Part shown: positions 1-12,245 of the stretch, one piece after another
How the letters are laid out: each line of letters opens with the position of its first letter
How positions within the stretch are numbered: position 1 is the stretch's first letter
Origin: Eumeta japonica
Lineage: Eukaryota > Arthropoda > Insecta > Lepidoptera > Psychidae
Length of the DNA: 64,000 nt
Reading direction: 5' to 3'
NCBI GenBank assembly: GCA_005406025.1
Contig: BGZK01000705.1
Span: forward strand, 246,068 to 310,067
The notes under the pieces: model-generated
The model's database searches: none
Seen by the model: only the letters and a program-made list of their open reading frames with translations
What the model was told of the DNA's origin: nothing
Made by a program: the position numbers and the translations under genes

Positions 1-2215
1 AACAGACTCACAGAAATGTGAGTACTTCAATAATAGTTACTACGACACGATAACACGATACTAGCACAACACTGGTTACCTGTTCAATCTCAACGAGTTC
101 CTTTGACTAAACTCCACTTACTCCTAACTATTTCCCGCATTTGTATATTCTATATAAAATCGATTCTAAATGGCGCAAATTTTATAACTGAACATCATGA
201 AACAGCGCTTAGGACTATTTTCATGAAACGCGATTGAAAAGTTACATAACATTCAAAAACCTATATATGAGTAAATACCGACATCAGATACAATAATTAA
301 ACACAGTTATACTTAACTATAACTTGTAAACTCAAGTCACAACACAATCAAATATAGATATAACTGAGATATAAATCCTGTTTTGTACTATTACCAAGGG
401 TGAAAAGTGAGTATGCAAAAAGAAAATAACACATAATGTGTTAATTTAGCAAAAATTGTTGTTAAATAGTGTAAAGAGATTACGCAATTTTTATGAATTC
501 TTTATTAAAGTAAAAATAATACGATATATCAAAAGATAACATTATTTGAAGGATATCCCTGAATTTGAATTTATATTCAGTCATCGAGATTGTTATAATA
601 ACGGATATTTGACCAAAACTAGAACAATTCCTGAAGTTTAATAACAGATTCGTAAAAGCAAATAACATTTTGTATTCATTCCCAAATCGCCAACTCGACG
701 AATATTAATGAAATGATTTACAAAATCCAGATGCCAAGAAATGAATATTCCAGTGCACTGTTTACTCGAGACCAAGTTATTAATTAAGCTCGCCCATAGC
801 CTTACCCTAGTTCGTTAGATATCCGTTTCAAAGAAGACATCTATGAACCTCGTTTTGTTGTTTGGTCGAGATACAAATAACCATAAAATAAAAAATGTAT
901 AAATAATACAAAACTTAATAATTCACTACATAAAACAATATTTTTAAAAAAATTATTAAGAACAAAATGAAACACAAAAAATATTATGCTATGCACAATA
1001 TTTAATTGTTTTCAAAAGACATAAGATTCTCTTGCAATGAGCGTTTTATTATTATATTTTTCTTATCTTTTTTTAATTTGTGTTTTTTTATATTTAAATA
1101 TATTTTGTTATTCTAGAAACAACAACATGTACAACGATGTACATCAATTAAGCTTGTATTGTATGTACTATGTAACTAGACGAGTAGTTTAAGCCACAAA
1201 GTACTATTGTATATAAGGTCTAAGCCGCCTAACAGTTCCCACTCGACTGTAGGCGTACGCAAAATTGAATTATTTCAGTCTATATTTCTGCGTTGTTCGT
1301 ATCGTACGTGTATACCTAGAAGTGCCGTTGTTATATGTCTTGTAAGTGAATATGTGGGTAAATACGTTATTAAAGTGTGTAAAATATATTCCGAAAAATG
1401 TAACAAGGCACACGTTAGCGCTTCCCATATCTATTGACATTCTTAGAAATGAAATATATGACTCTTTCATTAGACCTTTATTTTCATCATTATTGTACTG
1501 CTACATATTTTTTTCCTAATGTTAGGATTTTGTATAAAAAAGCATAACTATCTATATCAAATATTATTGCTATTTCAAATTTATAATATAGTTTGTACAG
1601 TTCGTAAGAACAACTAAAGAATAAAAAAAAAAGTGAAAAAAAATATATTTGTATCTTCAGAATTAACCAGGACGACTATCTACACTAAGTTGTATTATTT
1701 ATTCTTTCACTTTTTTCACTCGTTTAGGGATTGAATTTCCAGAAACCCTTTTTTAGTCCTCTCCTACGTTATATTAAGAAAGCCGATTCAAATTTTCTAG
1801 TCTCTCTACCCAGTAGTTTAGGTTGTGTATTGATATATCAGTCAGTTAGTTTGCTTTTTTATGCATACAATAAGATTAGTTTAAAGGGTTTAAAATTATA
1901 ACTCATTTCATTATTTTTCCTACTAGAGAGCGAGAGCAAAAAAATGCATAAACTATGATATTGCAAATCTCAAATAAAACTCGCTGGTAGTGAGCACTGG
2001 ATGCCCAGAAGACAGCCCAATGCATTCTATTCCTACGTTGTAAGAAGCATAAAAATGTTCCTGTAGATGTATACCACAGTAGGTTGGAACATATGCTTAT
2101 TAGCTAACTTGCGTTAAGGTGACTTTGGCAAATAACGTTTCTTAACGTGAAAAAAATGTAACCTAACTACGTTCAAATATCTAAGCGAGTTTTTTCATAT
2201 GTTTTGTGATATATA
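1..2215. other. AT-rich non-coding stretch
   Basis: No reading frame here has a recognisable domain or a codon pattern above chance. The only points of note are a TATA-like box near 1210 (listed separately) and scattered homopolymer runs. It may be intergenic or intronic. Confidence 0.5.
1210..1341 (+). promoter_or_regulatory. Candidate TATA promoter and short first exon
   Basis: A TATATAAG box lies at 1210-1217. A CAGTT start-like motif follows at about 1233, slightly closer than the usual 28-31 bases. A match to the 5' splice consensus, GTAAGTGA, begins at 1342. Together these could make a short non-coding first exon running to 1341. No downstream coding exon was recognised, so the call rests on motif spacing alone. 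Confidence 0.2.
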
Positions 2216-3458
2216 AGATCAGGGAAAAAGTTTTTTCATATACAAATTCAAGATAATTTTTGATAATATTTTATTTACAATTAATTATAATATATACATT
2301 ATATGACATGATCCCATTGCTGTAGAAATTTTGAAACTTCTGATCAAAAAACTGCGACAAGTAGTTTTGACAGTCCTTTTTTGATGTTAACTTAACACTA
2401 CCAAAAGAATTATGAAGAGACCGAAACAGGTAAAAATCTGAAGGGGCAAGGTTAGGGCTATATCGTGCATGCATTGACACTTCCCGACTAAACTCTCTCA
2501 ATATTAGCTGAGTGGCTGAGTGGTTATCATGGTGAAAAACCACACTCTTGCTGTTGATCAATTCCGGCTGTTTTTTATCTACTTCTTGATTGAGTCTCAT
2601 CATCTGTTGGCAGTAGAGACGAGAGTTGATGGTTTTGCCTGGTGGTAAAAGCTCATAATGAATAATGCTTTTCTAATCCCACTACAGACATAACATTAAC
2701 TTATTGCAAGTTAATCCAGGTTTCGCTATAGCCTGTGGAGCTTGCATGCCTTTTGATTTTGATCATCATATTTTTCTCACGTTCTTGTCGCAGGTAATGC
2801 ATTGTTCATGACCGGTGATCAATCTTTTTAAAAACAGTTTGCTTTTATTACGTTTAAATAGAAATCACAACTGAGTACATGATTCATTAGATTTTTTCCG
2901 TGTGCTCGTGTGGGAGCATCAAAGCACCAAGGAGCACAAAGTATCAAAAATTTTTTGTACATCAAACTTTTTTTAAATAAACCCAAACTGTTGTGTGGTC
3001 AAACCTCAGCTCTTCAGCTATGTTGTAAGAACTAAAATGCCGATTTTGCTCTACTTTTTCTAAAAAGGCATCAACTTTATTCGAAACAGGTCGACCAGAG
3101 TGAGGTTCATCTTTGATATCAAAATTACCGGACTGAAAACGCTTGAACCAGTTTTGTGTTACTCTTGCTGACGCTGCATTAGATCCGTAAACGGCAGAAA
3201 TTTTTATAGCAGTTTGTGTCGCATTTTTCTTTTTATTGTAATAAAAGTTCAAAATGTATAAAATGTCTATGTTAAATTAATAAATATCGGTGGACGGAAA
3301 AACAATATAATAATTGTGAGACGTCGTTTTATTTTTTATTTTTTTCAAAATGTCATTTGTTTGATGGTATCAAAGCTAGCCAGATACAAACAACTCAACA
3401 AAAAAGATTTTACTGCAACATATTACTTATAAAATACGAAAAAATTTTTTGCCTGACC
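2216..3458 (-). mobile_element. Decayed mariner (Tc1/mariner) transposon
   Basis: About 1.24 kb bounded by imperfect terminal inverted repeats. The left end reads agatcagggaaaaagttt, and the right end, reverse-complemented, reads ggtcaggcaaaaaatttt. Each end is flanked by the TA that mariners duplicate on insertion. The interior carries both halves of a mariner transposase on the minus strand. The ends have diverged by roughly a fifth, so this is an old, inactive copy. It belongs to the same family as the element at 20734-22550, whose transposase and end sequences match it closely. Confidence 0.85.
2271..3252 (-). pseudogene. Broken mariner transposase
   Basis: Two minus-strand open segments are parts of one mariner transposase. 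The upstream part (2962-3252) is the N-terminal helix-turn-helix region, with the motifs TQNWFKRFQSGNFDI and DEPHSGRP. The downstream part (2271-2603) carries the end of the catalytic domain, with VVFHHDN and YSPNLAPSDFYLF, which hold the second and third acidic residues. The spacing between those two aspartates is about five residues shorter than the 34 typical of DD34D mariners, so a small deletion lies inside the active-site region. Stops and frameshifts separate the halves. In an intact copy the protein would cut and rejoin the element ends in the nucleus; this one cannot. Confidence 0.85.
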
Positions 3459-4300
3459 TAATATTATGTCAGGTAATATAGGTGACAAGAAGTATTCTAC
3501 ACGTATCGCGTTTCGACATCGATATTAAAATAAAAGAGGGTATTTTTACAGTGTACTTCTTTTTTCGCCGTTTGTCTTAAAATATAATGAAATTGATAAA
3601 AATGAAAGTCGATTTTGCATTTCTGAGGGACAGCGTATTTACTTACATAATAATATATTATGTCATTGAATATAAGGGATTTATTTCAAAAGATTTTTTT
3701 TTATTTCAAATAAACCAGTCTAAAAACATTAAAATAGCTTTTACATTTTACTGCCTAACGATAAGTTAAATATAAATTTGGCCGTCATGCGATCACAAAA
3801 ACAATTTAGAGCGATCACTCTTTCATAATGTAAAACTAGCTTTTCGACTACGCTTTCGCCCACGTGAACATGGAATTTTGTTTAAGAAGACACGTTTCGT
3901 GGTACAAATTTTACACTATATACTTTTTTCTGGGTTCATTACTTAGCTATCATTATACCTCATTCTCGTAGGTAGCCAATTCGTATCTGACTTTGCACAC
4001 TACCTGGGGCGCCCCTTTTCCTTTTCACAACTATTTCGACACGGCACTGATTTTACTGACTTATAATTTTAGTGTATAGTTTAAAATCTTTATATGCATA
4101 ATACAAATTGCGTTCGGCTCACTTCATGGTACAGGTTCAATTGTCTTATACCAGCATCTCAATAATAGCGCGTTAACAATAAAATTTAAAATCGCACGCG
4201 GCATAACGTTTAGTCCACATGATTATTACATTGTATCATGAACACATGTATGTATTGTATTTACGTAATTTATTTCTTCGTTTTTAATATTCAACATTCT
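3459..4300. other. AT-rich non-coding stretch
   Basis: I see no gene, repeat boundary or regulatory pattern that I can defend. Confidence 0.4.
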
Positions 4301-4304
4301 CGCT

Positions 4305-4690
4305 GTTAATATCAATCGTAGTCCCGCTCTCAATTTTGATCCTAATGTAACTTCATATTCAGATCACATTCACTTTCTTTATTTTGTCCTGGTCCCACAT
4401 TTGATGTTGACATCGGTTCCGTTTTTAATTTTTTTTCTCAATCCCGTCTCTCGATTTTGTAGCAGGTCCCGCTATCAATTTCGATAAAATTGGAGACAGA
4501 CGCTATTCTCTTTTTTCCAAAACGTTATAGCTTGATATAAGGTACAATTTATTATCCAAGTTTTATAGTGATGGAGTAAATAGTTTAAGCACGCAAAGGA
4601 AACGAACAAAACACAGATAAGTTTTATACATTGTCCTACTCCTTCCATTGTGAAAATGTGCCTCACGACTTTTAATAAACAATATGTATA
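4305..4690 (+). repeat. Dispersed lepidopteran-type repeat (LINE/SINE tail class), old copy
   Basis: The stretch has the pyrimidine-rich 'cccgctctcaattttgatcc' style, followed by a 'gttttatagtgatggagtaaatagtttaagcacgc' type tail (around 4560). A second copy with the same order of blocks lies at 5330-5790, and related copies recur on both strands across the window. Such repeats are common in lepidopteran genomes and are probably RTE-LINE derived, which is an inference. The element carries no reading frame. Confidence 0.5.
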
Positions 4691-5329
4691 TAGGTACCAA
4701 ATTCCATAGCTGCAACTCGTTTCATAAAATAGATTAATAGAAATAAAAAGAAAGATTTTTTTATTTCAATAAACAGCTAATAGCAATCATTTTAGGTGAC
4801 ACATAAAGAGACACCAATATATTAAGGTGACAACTAGAGCCGAAAACGCACTAAAAATAAGCGGCGTCTAATTCCGTAAGCATATATTTATCTTAACTTT
4901 ATATAAGGTCTCCGATTGTCAAACGCCTAGGCGACACACGTCGTTACTAAACAATTTTAGTTCATAAAGATGAATTCTCGTTGACTGGACTGTATAGCGC
5001 GATCGTGCGCTGTTTTAGGGAATACGAAGATTTTTTAAGAAATTTCTAGTTTTTAATAAAATTTGAAAAAATTATGACTAAAAGTTTTACATCAATTAGA
5101 TGAAAAACTAGCATATAATGGTAACCGATAAGCGAAAAATATTTATACTAGCTACCTATATAGGTACTTATCACAGTTATTTATGGATTTAACTATCTTT
5201 GATTTAAATGTATCCAACATTTTATTGTTTTTGTTTTCAGAAATTTTGTGTACACCACCGATTAATATAACTAATGATTGCTCTTGCTGAATATACCATT
5301 GGAAACATTCAGATATTTAATGGTGACGG

Positions 5330-5790
5330 TGATTTGGTCAAACGTTGACGTTTTCGATTTCGAAACCTCACGGTCTCGGCTTTAGATTCTGCTCCTCGTG
5401 CCGTTTGCAATTACGATTAAGTTACCGGTTACATTTCCAATTTGAACGAAACTGGGGCAAATTCTAGTATCAAAATAAAATTATGCTATATTACATAAGA
5501 GATAGAGTTTTTTCTATGAGTGAAACAATTTTTAGAATCTGTATTAACGCTAATCAAGACAAAGTGAAATGTTAATAGTTTTTTATACTCTAATATTTTC
5601 CTATTAATGAAGTAATTCTTAACATTGGTTTAGGAGTTCAGTTCGATAGTAAAAATACACAGACAACGTCATATACCAATCCTAGTTTCCTTCTTCAAAT
5701 ATCTTTCCACTCGCAAGAACAATATATTGCCAGTTTTATAGTAATTGTGTAAATGGTTTAAGCACTCAAAAAAGACTAACAAATTCCGCA
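5330..5790 (+). repeat. Dispersed repeat, second copy of the 4305-4690 family
   Basis: It ends in the same 'gttttatagtaattgtgt' block followed by 'ggtttaagcactc', near 5733, in the same orientation as the copy at 4305-4690. The middle is the same style of degenerate C/T-rich phrases. It is strongly diverged and non-coding. Confidence 0.45.
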
Positions 5791-5799
5791 CTCACTTTT

Positions 5800-6130
5800 A
5801 AGGTTCCGAGCCAGAATGGCAAAAACGGAACCCTTAGAGTTTCGTCATATTCGTTTGTATGTCACAGGTAAAACTATAAGACATATGTTGATGAAATTTA
5901 TACTGTCTTGTATAAACCGTTACTTAGTTTAGTAGTTAAATAACAAACTAAATGTTTTCTCCCTGGACACTCCTTACATGTGACAGAGGTTAAAAATTTT
6001 TTTTTCACGAAACATCAATGGGTGGTATATATTTTGACAGTTCTTTTAAAGCTCTTTAAGGTTTTTAAGCAATTTTTTGATTTACTCTATAATTTCAGAA
6101 ATAATCGCTCTGAACTTTACAGAAATTGTG
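5800..6130 (+). repeat. Dispersed 'gggttccgta'-class repeat
   Basis: It starts with 'aaggttccgagccagaatgg', then 'cggaacccttagagtttcg', the opening of a very widespread lepidopteran repeat. Reverse-oriented or partial relatives occur at 41150-41385, 59045-59260 and 60175-60260. Non-coding. Family assignment is from memory of the motif, not a database match. Confidence 0.5.
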
Positions 6131-7370
6131 TTCCCCCCTTTATTTTCTAAACCTTATGTCTAAAGAACATGAAAAAAAATAACGAAGGTAATGCTTAATA
6201 AATTCGTTCAACAAAAATTATTATGAACATGATCGAATATACTGTTTTGGAGTTATTGTCAAAAAAACTGAGCTTCTCAACAAAAAGACGTAAGTGCTAT
6301 GAAGATACGCTGTTTTGCTGATGCACTTTACTTTATACTAGTTTAATAGCAAAAGTCGACCTACTTGTTTCTCTAGTTATATAAGTACTCATAACTATTC
6401 TGTGGGAAACATAGAAAAAGTGTAATAACGTATTGTTTTCATCTGTAGTGTATTTCTTTATAATAATGCCTTCGGAATGCTATAATGAGTATAATCCTAC
6501 ATGCTCTTCACCAGTTTTTATACATTACACAATCCTACTTTCCCCTCCTAATTGTGAATGATGCATTTTACCACTTTTCAAAATCGTACCTTACTCAATA
6601 GTAGACAGACATAAGTTATAAAAATGGTAGAATTGGAGTTAATTGATCACAAAACGAATATCTAGCAAGAAATCTTACAAAAGAATTGTATAGACAGATG
6701 CTACAGATTTATTTTAAAGATTGCCAACTTTGAGTACAAAATCACGGACCAAACTATCCTAACAAGGTAACTCGATCCTAACTAAGGCTTTGTCTAGTAT
6801 AGCAACGTTAGTGCAAACTAAATTATATCTTGGGTCTCAAAGTAGAAATTGACTAGTTAGGAGACACTTATTACATAGTTACACCTATACCTATCGCATA
6901 TTGCACGTCTAGTGAAATTGGTTGTTTATCTCATGCTGTTCGACTGTTCATTTACCACATCTCTTTGTTTCAAATGACCATAGATTCAAGACTATTTTCA
7001 TATTATGTGTGTGATTTTATTCCAAACCGAAAATACTCTATCTAATATATCAATATTATGGAGTCATTATTATCGGACAAATGCACTATATATATTTATT
7101 AAAACGATTTTTTTTACTTCTTTATTTAGACGCGAATGTTATATTGAAAACTAATTTTCAAACTGAATACTGTCATTTTTTCTGCCTACAGATATCAGGT
7201 AAAAACAAATATATAAAAAATTTAAAACAAATGTATTACAGTATACTAGATTCTTTGCAGCGATTCCAAGGCGATTATTTACAAAGGCACTTTATTATAA
7301 AGTGCTTGTTTGTTCATCAGGTTTTTTTCAATTATCTCACTTTTGCCATGTCTTTTTACAGCCTTATTAC
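6131..7370. other. AT-rich non-coding stretch
   Basis: A 99-codon plus-strand frame at 7081-7380 is rich in F, L and Y with no domain, as expected from T-rich DNA. From about 7380 a short moderately GC-rich patch ('cacgctggtccaatgtgggt') resembles repeat debris. Confidence 0.4.
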
Positions 7371-7699
7371 TTTAGATTGAAAGGCTTCGATCTTACGCTC
7401 TTCACGCTGGTCCAATGTGGGTTGGAGGCTGCTAACTACCCTTGTCACCAGTGCGATGACAAACTCCTGGTCCTACTATTTTAGCTAAGTTAAAAAAATT
7501 GTTGATCAGTTCTTCTGTGGTGATGATTACAACCGATATATTCTAAACTTAAGGCGATGCTCATGACCACTAAACCACCGCCGCTCTATTATTACCACAA
7601 ACGATACTTTGTATTACAATACCTTATTGCAAGTATGTGTAGCCTCTTTTTTTTTTTACTTTAATACATACAGTCAATTCGATCCATACATATAAGTGA

Positions 7700-7985
7700 C
7701 CCCAAACGTCAAAGGTCCGCTGCAACGAGTTAAGTCCGACGGCGTCGTTACACGCGGCCGAAGTTGCTCTTTTCGGTGTCGCGCTATCGGCCGCCTCGCA
7801 GACGTACTATCTCGGCCGCACAATGGGGCCGGCGTTATCACGGCCTTTGCGAGGACCGCGGGGTCGCCGAACGGGGGAAGGGGCGCTCGATACAAGGCGT
7901 CCGCGCCCCCCGCGCCCCCCGCGCCTCTCGAGGCCGTATCGGGCCCTGCCCGCGGACACCTAAAATTGCTTTGTAATGCCTTGTA
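7700..7985. promoter_or_regulatory. CpG/GC-rich island
   Basis: About 280 bases of very GC-rich, CpG-dense DNA stand out sharply from the AT-rich surroundings and include cgcgccccc runs. Both strands stay open across most of it: 96 codons on plus from 7696 and 73 on minus. That is expected where stop codons are scarce, so coding cannot be inferred. A minus-strand exon bounded by an acceptor-like 'gcaattttag' near 7963 is possible. It may be a promoter, an exon of a larger gene, or a conserved regulatory block. Confidence 0.4.
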
Positions 7986-8472
7986 AAAATGATTTCGGGG
8001 ACAAGGGTTGGCCTTTTTGTGTCTGCGGGGTGCGTTTCGCGTTTAATACTTTTTTTTTCTTGTGTGTCGTGGTTACATTATTTTGTTAATGAAATTACTT
8101 TTCCATGATTGCAATGGTCTAGCAAAGTAGTTCACTTAATGAAATGAATTTTTCTGGGCATCAGATAAAAAATTACTGAACGGGTGGGTATGAGATTTTA
8201 AGGATTCAGCGCAGAATTGTTTGTAAATTGTTAATAGACTGTTTGTAATATTTTTTAATATCTAGAAGTACACAAAACAGATTACAACCATTATAAAATT
8301 GTATGGAAAGATATGATAAGTATACAAGTTGATTCAGACCGTTATCCTTAAATATGTGTACATATAGCATGCTTAGAATTAAAGTATACGTAACAAAATA
8401 AACTAAATAAAAAAGCGAGAACTAAAATTAAAAAAAAAAAAAAAATGATAAATGAAATAAAGCACATACACA

Positions 8473-9922
8473 TTACCGAAACAAGACATAGTGTATACTG
8501 CGTTTGAAAGCAGTAGGTCTGCAATCAAACCCATAGACCTCACCAGCGCCAGCGTCGGTCGTTAGGTCGTTGTACAGACGAGTCATTCCGGTTATGGAAT
8601 TGTAAAAAGGCGTATTATTTTTGTAGGTTTTCATTGAAAATGTCCTGAATGTTCGAAATTTATGAAGAGTATTAAAATTCAGCAATGATAATAACGTAGG
8701 TGAGTCTATCGAAGAGTGTACAATTTTGTGTAGACAAATTAGATCTATTTGATTACGAGTTGTTTCCGGTGATTGTATTTTAAACGCAGAGCATCTTTGA
8801 GTACATCCAGTGAAGAAGAGATCAAGATTCTGACGAAAAGACAAGATTTTGACACACTTTCTTTGTACACTTTTAATATGCTTAATATGAATATTGTAGT
8901 CAGGAGACCATATTGAACTACCACATTCCATGACACTTCTAATAAGGCTATAATTTATATATATAAATTAATAAAGTATTGCAGTTTATATATATATAAA
9001 CTGTAATACTTTTTGAATTCTATTGTAGACCTGGCGACGAATCCAAACAGCATATTAGCCTTTTTTGACGATGTAATCATAATGTGGCCGGAAGGTAAGC
9101 TTATTATCAAAAAAGAATACCAAGATCCTAGTTTACGTTGTAGTATAGAATCTAAAAATTTGTATTTGTAAATTATTTTGTTAATTTTGTGAGTAAAAGA
9201 GATTACAAAACATTTGCTAATATTAAGGACCATTTTATTTGTTGAACACCACGCATATAACAAGTCCAAATCCTTCTCAAGTGCAGTACAATCGTTTACT
9301 TTCCGAATAGGAGCAAATATCTTGAAATCATCAGCATTTAGGAGAGAATGCATAACAAGTGAGCAAAAAGTCATTAATAAATATGGTAAATAGTATAAGG
9401 GTCCAAGTGTGAGCTTTGAGGAACTCCAGAAGTTACACGTATTGGCGCTGAAGTATAACCTTTATAACAACTAATTGGCTCCTATTCTTAAGATAAGAAC
9501 AAGTCTATCTATATAGACTACCGTAAATGTCAAAATAACAGTTTATTGCACAAGATTGAGTGATTAACTTTATAAAACGCTTTAGAAAAATCCGTGTATA
9601 CTGTGTCAACTTGTGCGCGTATAGCAAATTCATTGCAAAGAAAACTTTTATATTCAAGCAGGTTGGTTATAGTGGACCGATGCTTTATAAAACTATGTTG
9701 TTTTGAAGACAATATATTTTTGAATTGAATATAAAAAAAATTAACGTAGATTAAGCTCTCAAATAACTTAGAAAAACATGACAATATGCTGATAGGGCGA
9801 TAATTTTTGCCATTTAGATTTGTCACCAGATTTGTGAATGGGAACAATATGCAATGGCTTCCAATATGAAGGAAAGGTTCTAAACGATAGCAATTTATTA
9901 AATAGTAGGGACAGAGGTACAT
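8473..9922 (-). pseudogene. Reverse transcriptase remnant of the LINE
   Basis: This is the reverse-transcriptase part of the element in three broken segments. 9530-9922 contains the NYRPIS block and motif A (YTDFSKAF). 8955-9374 contains the motif C position as LNADD, where an aromatic residue normally precedes the ADD. 8473-8931 is the C-terminal region ending in GAGEVYGFDCRPTAFKRSI. An intact enzyme would copy its RNA into a nicked chromosomal target. The loss of the aromatic residue, the frameshifts and the stops make activity very unlikely. Confidence 0.85.
8973..9012. repeat. 40-bp near-perfect palindrome
   Basis: The two 20-base halves, aaagtattgcagtttatata and its inverse, differ at one position and have no spacer. 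It lies exactly where the LINE frame is interrupted, so it probably arose by a local inverted duplication around a TA run. Confidence 0.8.
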
Positions 9923-10637
9923 GTCACACCTCTACACACCTTTGCACGTCAGGTCCAGGACCTTTATTATCAAGCTGCTTAATTTTCTTTAAAACGTCGT
10001 CTCTAGAAATAAAAAATGTTCGCCAGTGTGTCGCCACTAATGTCGTTGCTGTCCAAGTAGCTATCAAGCCCATCAAGTGTCTTTGTCATAGACCGATCCA
10101 AAGTAGTCTGAAAATAGCTCACAGACATGATGATGATTGTGTGACGTTTGATCGCCATAAGTCATTGTGTTTGGCATTGAAGCGTGACCCTTCCTACCTT
10201 TAATAAATCGCCAGAATTATTCAATATTAACATCAACAGAATCTTCTATACATGCGGCAAAAGTTTTGTAACATAATTTAATGAGTGACTTACATCGAGC
10301 ACGAAGTAATGAAAAAACATCATAATGTCTGGGATTGCCAAACATTTTGTACCTGCTGTGATATTTCTGTTTTTCCTTCAATCAACGTATTAGTGCGTGA
10401 TTGTACCAGACAGGATATTTTTGAAGTTATACTTCTTTAGGCGCGTTATGAAAAAATGATGAGAGTGAAATTTTAAGATTGTGTGACGCAAAATTAACAG
10501 ATTGAAGCTGCCCGCTTAGAATTCGAATTTCGAATAATGAGAGAATTTATGTACATTTAATATAAGAAAATAAAAAATTAGTTATTTAATTTTTAAAATT
10601 TAAACTGAACTTTATTGACTGTGTTGGCGAGTACTTT

Positions 10638-10862
10638 GATACTCTATGGTAATCAGCGTCTGATGATGGAGCTGGAAGGTGGCCATAGGAACTCCGTAAT
10701 TAAACGACGCAACCCCATCGAGTTTGGGCTCGTTTGATTCCTCTTGACAAAGATACTATATGGTAATCAGCGTCTGATGATGGAGCCAGAAGGTGGCCAT
10801 AGGAACTCCGTAATTAAACGACGCAACATCGAGTTTGGGCTCGTTTGATTCGTCTTGACGAC
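10638..10862 (-). repeat. Two-unit 114-bp tandem repeat, readable as 38-codon units
   Basis: Unit 1 is 10638-10751 and unit 2 is 10752-10862. They differ by a few substitutions and one 3-base deletion. On the minus strand both units read in one frame. The frame contains motifs such as ESNEPKLD, VASFNYGVPMATF and LHHQTLITI, and is broken only by one TAG (ATA-TAG where the other unit has ATA-GAG). A stop overlapping AATAAA follows near 10610. The block sits inside the LINE at 8430-11280. Its source is not recognised; it could be the 3' end of another retroelement. Confidence 0.75.
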
Positions 10863-11299
10863 ACTTTAATAGTAAAATAAAACCACTTCAACGCAAACAT
10901 CAGGTGACGAGAAAAATCTAAGCCAATCAATACGAGATTACTTAATCTGTGAGAGAATTTTGTTATAGCTACTTTTCCTAAAGTTTAGACGATTATTATT
11001 ATTAGGAATAAGAAGTTTATACACCTTAGGATATCTAATATCGATACTAAGAGCCGAGTGATGCAAGTTCAAAGGACACATTGTGTCTGCATCTGTAATA
11101 TAGAGTTCACAAAAACTAGCAAGGACTAAATCTAGATATCGTTTATTTATATTGTGGATTGTGTTGAATTGAGACATGTGACAAAGATGCATGAAGTCAA
11201 CAAGGAGATGAGACCTTTTGTCAACAGGATCTGTGGCGGTAAGGGTATAAGAATTAGTAAAACGCATCCATGTAAAGTGATTATAAATGTAAAAGTATG

Positions 11300-11640
11300 T
11301 TTGTTTGGTTGCTCGTCACCTTGTAATTGTAATCAAATTCTGTATAGCGGTAGATTAACTTATCGATTAGAATATAGGATACCTTTTATGTATAAACATA
11401 ATAAACACCAGTAAAATGGTTTTTTTTTTACGTCATTAATATCAATGATCAAGGGAGGATTAAGATCGGTATCGAGATCGACATAGAATTGAGGAGCCGG
11501 AGCCGATAGTGGAACCAGAATTGACATCAAGTACAGAACAAACTGGAATCAGCATTGACAGCGAAAACGGCCGATATGAAAGATGAAGAAATTCATTTTA
11601 AGTTCACGCGAGCGTAACTATGGGTATATTTGTTTCATAA
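11300..11640 (-). repeat. Dispersed repeat, minus orientation
   Basis: It begins, in minus-strand order, near 'ttcacgcgagcgtaactatg' (about 11600). It continues through degenerate GATC/GAATT phrases and 'gatatgaaagatgaagaaatt', to 'tatcgattagaatataggatacc' (about 11360). The same blocks recur at 26040-26340, 31190-31505, 34840-34985 and 40090-40440. Non-coding. Confidence 0.5.
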
Positions 11641-12049
11641 AAAACAATTTCTGCTAAATTTTAATTTGCGCCTATGAGTGGGCGGATAACAATTAGTAAG
11701 ATATAGTATATTCAAAATGGCTTCTATAGGGTAATTTTCTTTTTTTACTCAAAGTAATTTCTATATTTAAAAAAAAATATGAAAATGAGTTTGTTTAATA
11801 TTATAATGCTTTTCAAATTGCTTGAGTTTCAAAGTGTAATTTATTAAACGTAATAAGTTAAAGTGTTTCATATTTCAAAACGCAATTAACCAAGAAACTT
11901 TCCAAGTTTCATATCAATCATTACTCAATGGTATAGCGACAATTGCGAAACCAAACAAAATTCGTTGACACAAAAATGTTTTCCTGATAAATAAATAATT
12001 GTATAATAACATTCTTTAAGAATGTGATCACATATATATATATATATAG
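11641..12049. other. AT-rich non-coding stretch ending in a (TA)n run
   Basis: Nothing supportable apart from the TA microsatellite at about 12030-12049. Confidence 0.4.
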
Positions 12050-12245
12050 TAAAACCTGGAACAGATAGCTATCTCTTGCTGCCGGATGTAGACCGATACG
12101 CGTCAGGATTTCCGTCGTATGTGCAATTAAGATTCCAGCTTTGGCAGACGCGGAGCCTGAGCGGATACGCGGCCCGTCACATCTGTAACATATTGGCTTA
12201 AATCCAGACGCACTCGCATGCCCCTCGATGTCGATCTGGTTGATT
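12050..12245. other. GC-rich islet open on both strands
   Basis: About 195 bases with a coding-like base composition in an AT-rich setting. On plus a frame of about 45 codons runs from 12056 to a TAA near 12200, with motifs such as LLPDVDRYASGFPSYVQLRF. On minus a frame of about 65 codons runs from 12244 to the (TA)n run, with ICYRCDGPRIRSG. It could be a single exon, a fragment of a transposon gene, or a conserved regulatory block. The protein is not recognised, and I cannot choose the strand. Confidence 0.3.

Larger units (their letters stand above)
8430..11280 (-). mobile_element. Decayed non-LTR retrotransposon (Jockey/CR1-like LINE)
   Basis: Minus-strand fragments line up in the order expected for a LINE polyprotein. 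First is the end of the endonuclease/linker (10938-11267, with NKRYLDLVLAS). A linker block follows with a YPVWYN-like motif near 10430 and blocks like FSLLRARCKSLIKLCYK near 10290. Then comes the reverse-transcriptase core (9530-9922, NYRPISIL, FSKAF), the catalytic region (8955-9374, NADD), and the C-terminal part (8473-8931, CGSSIWSPDYNIHIKHI). Frames shift repeatedly, so it is dead. A foreign 0.3-kb block with a 114-bp tandem repeat interrupts it at about 10560-10880, and a palindromic TA-rich insert disrupts it at 8973-9012. Confidence 0.85.

Noticed and set aside
7696..7986. 96-, 70- and 73-codon frames in the CpG island
   Set aside because: Stop codons are rare in such GC-rich DNA; all frames are open and none shows a domain.
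9838..10203. 121-codon plus frame
   Set aside because: Antisense shadow of the minus-strand LINE.
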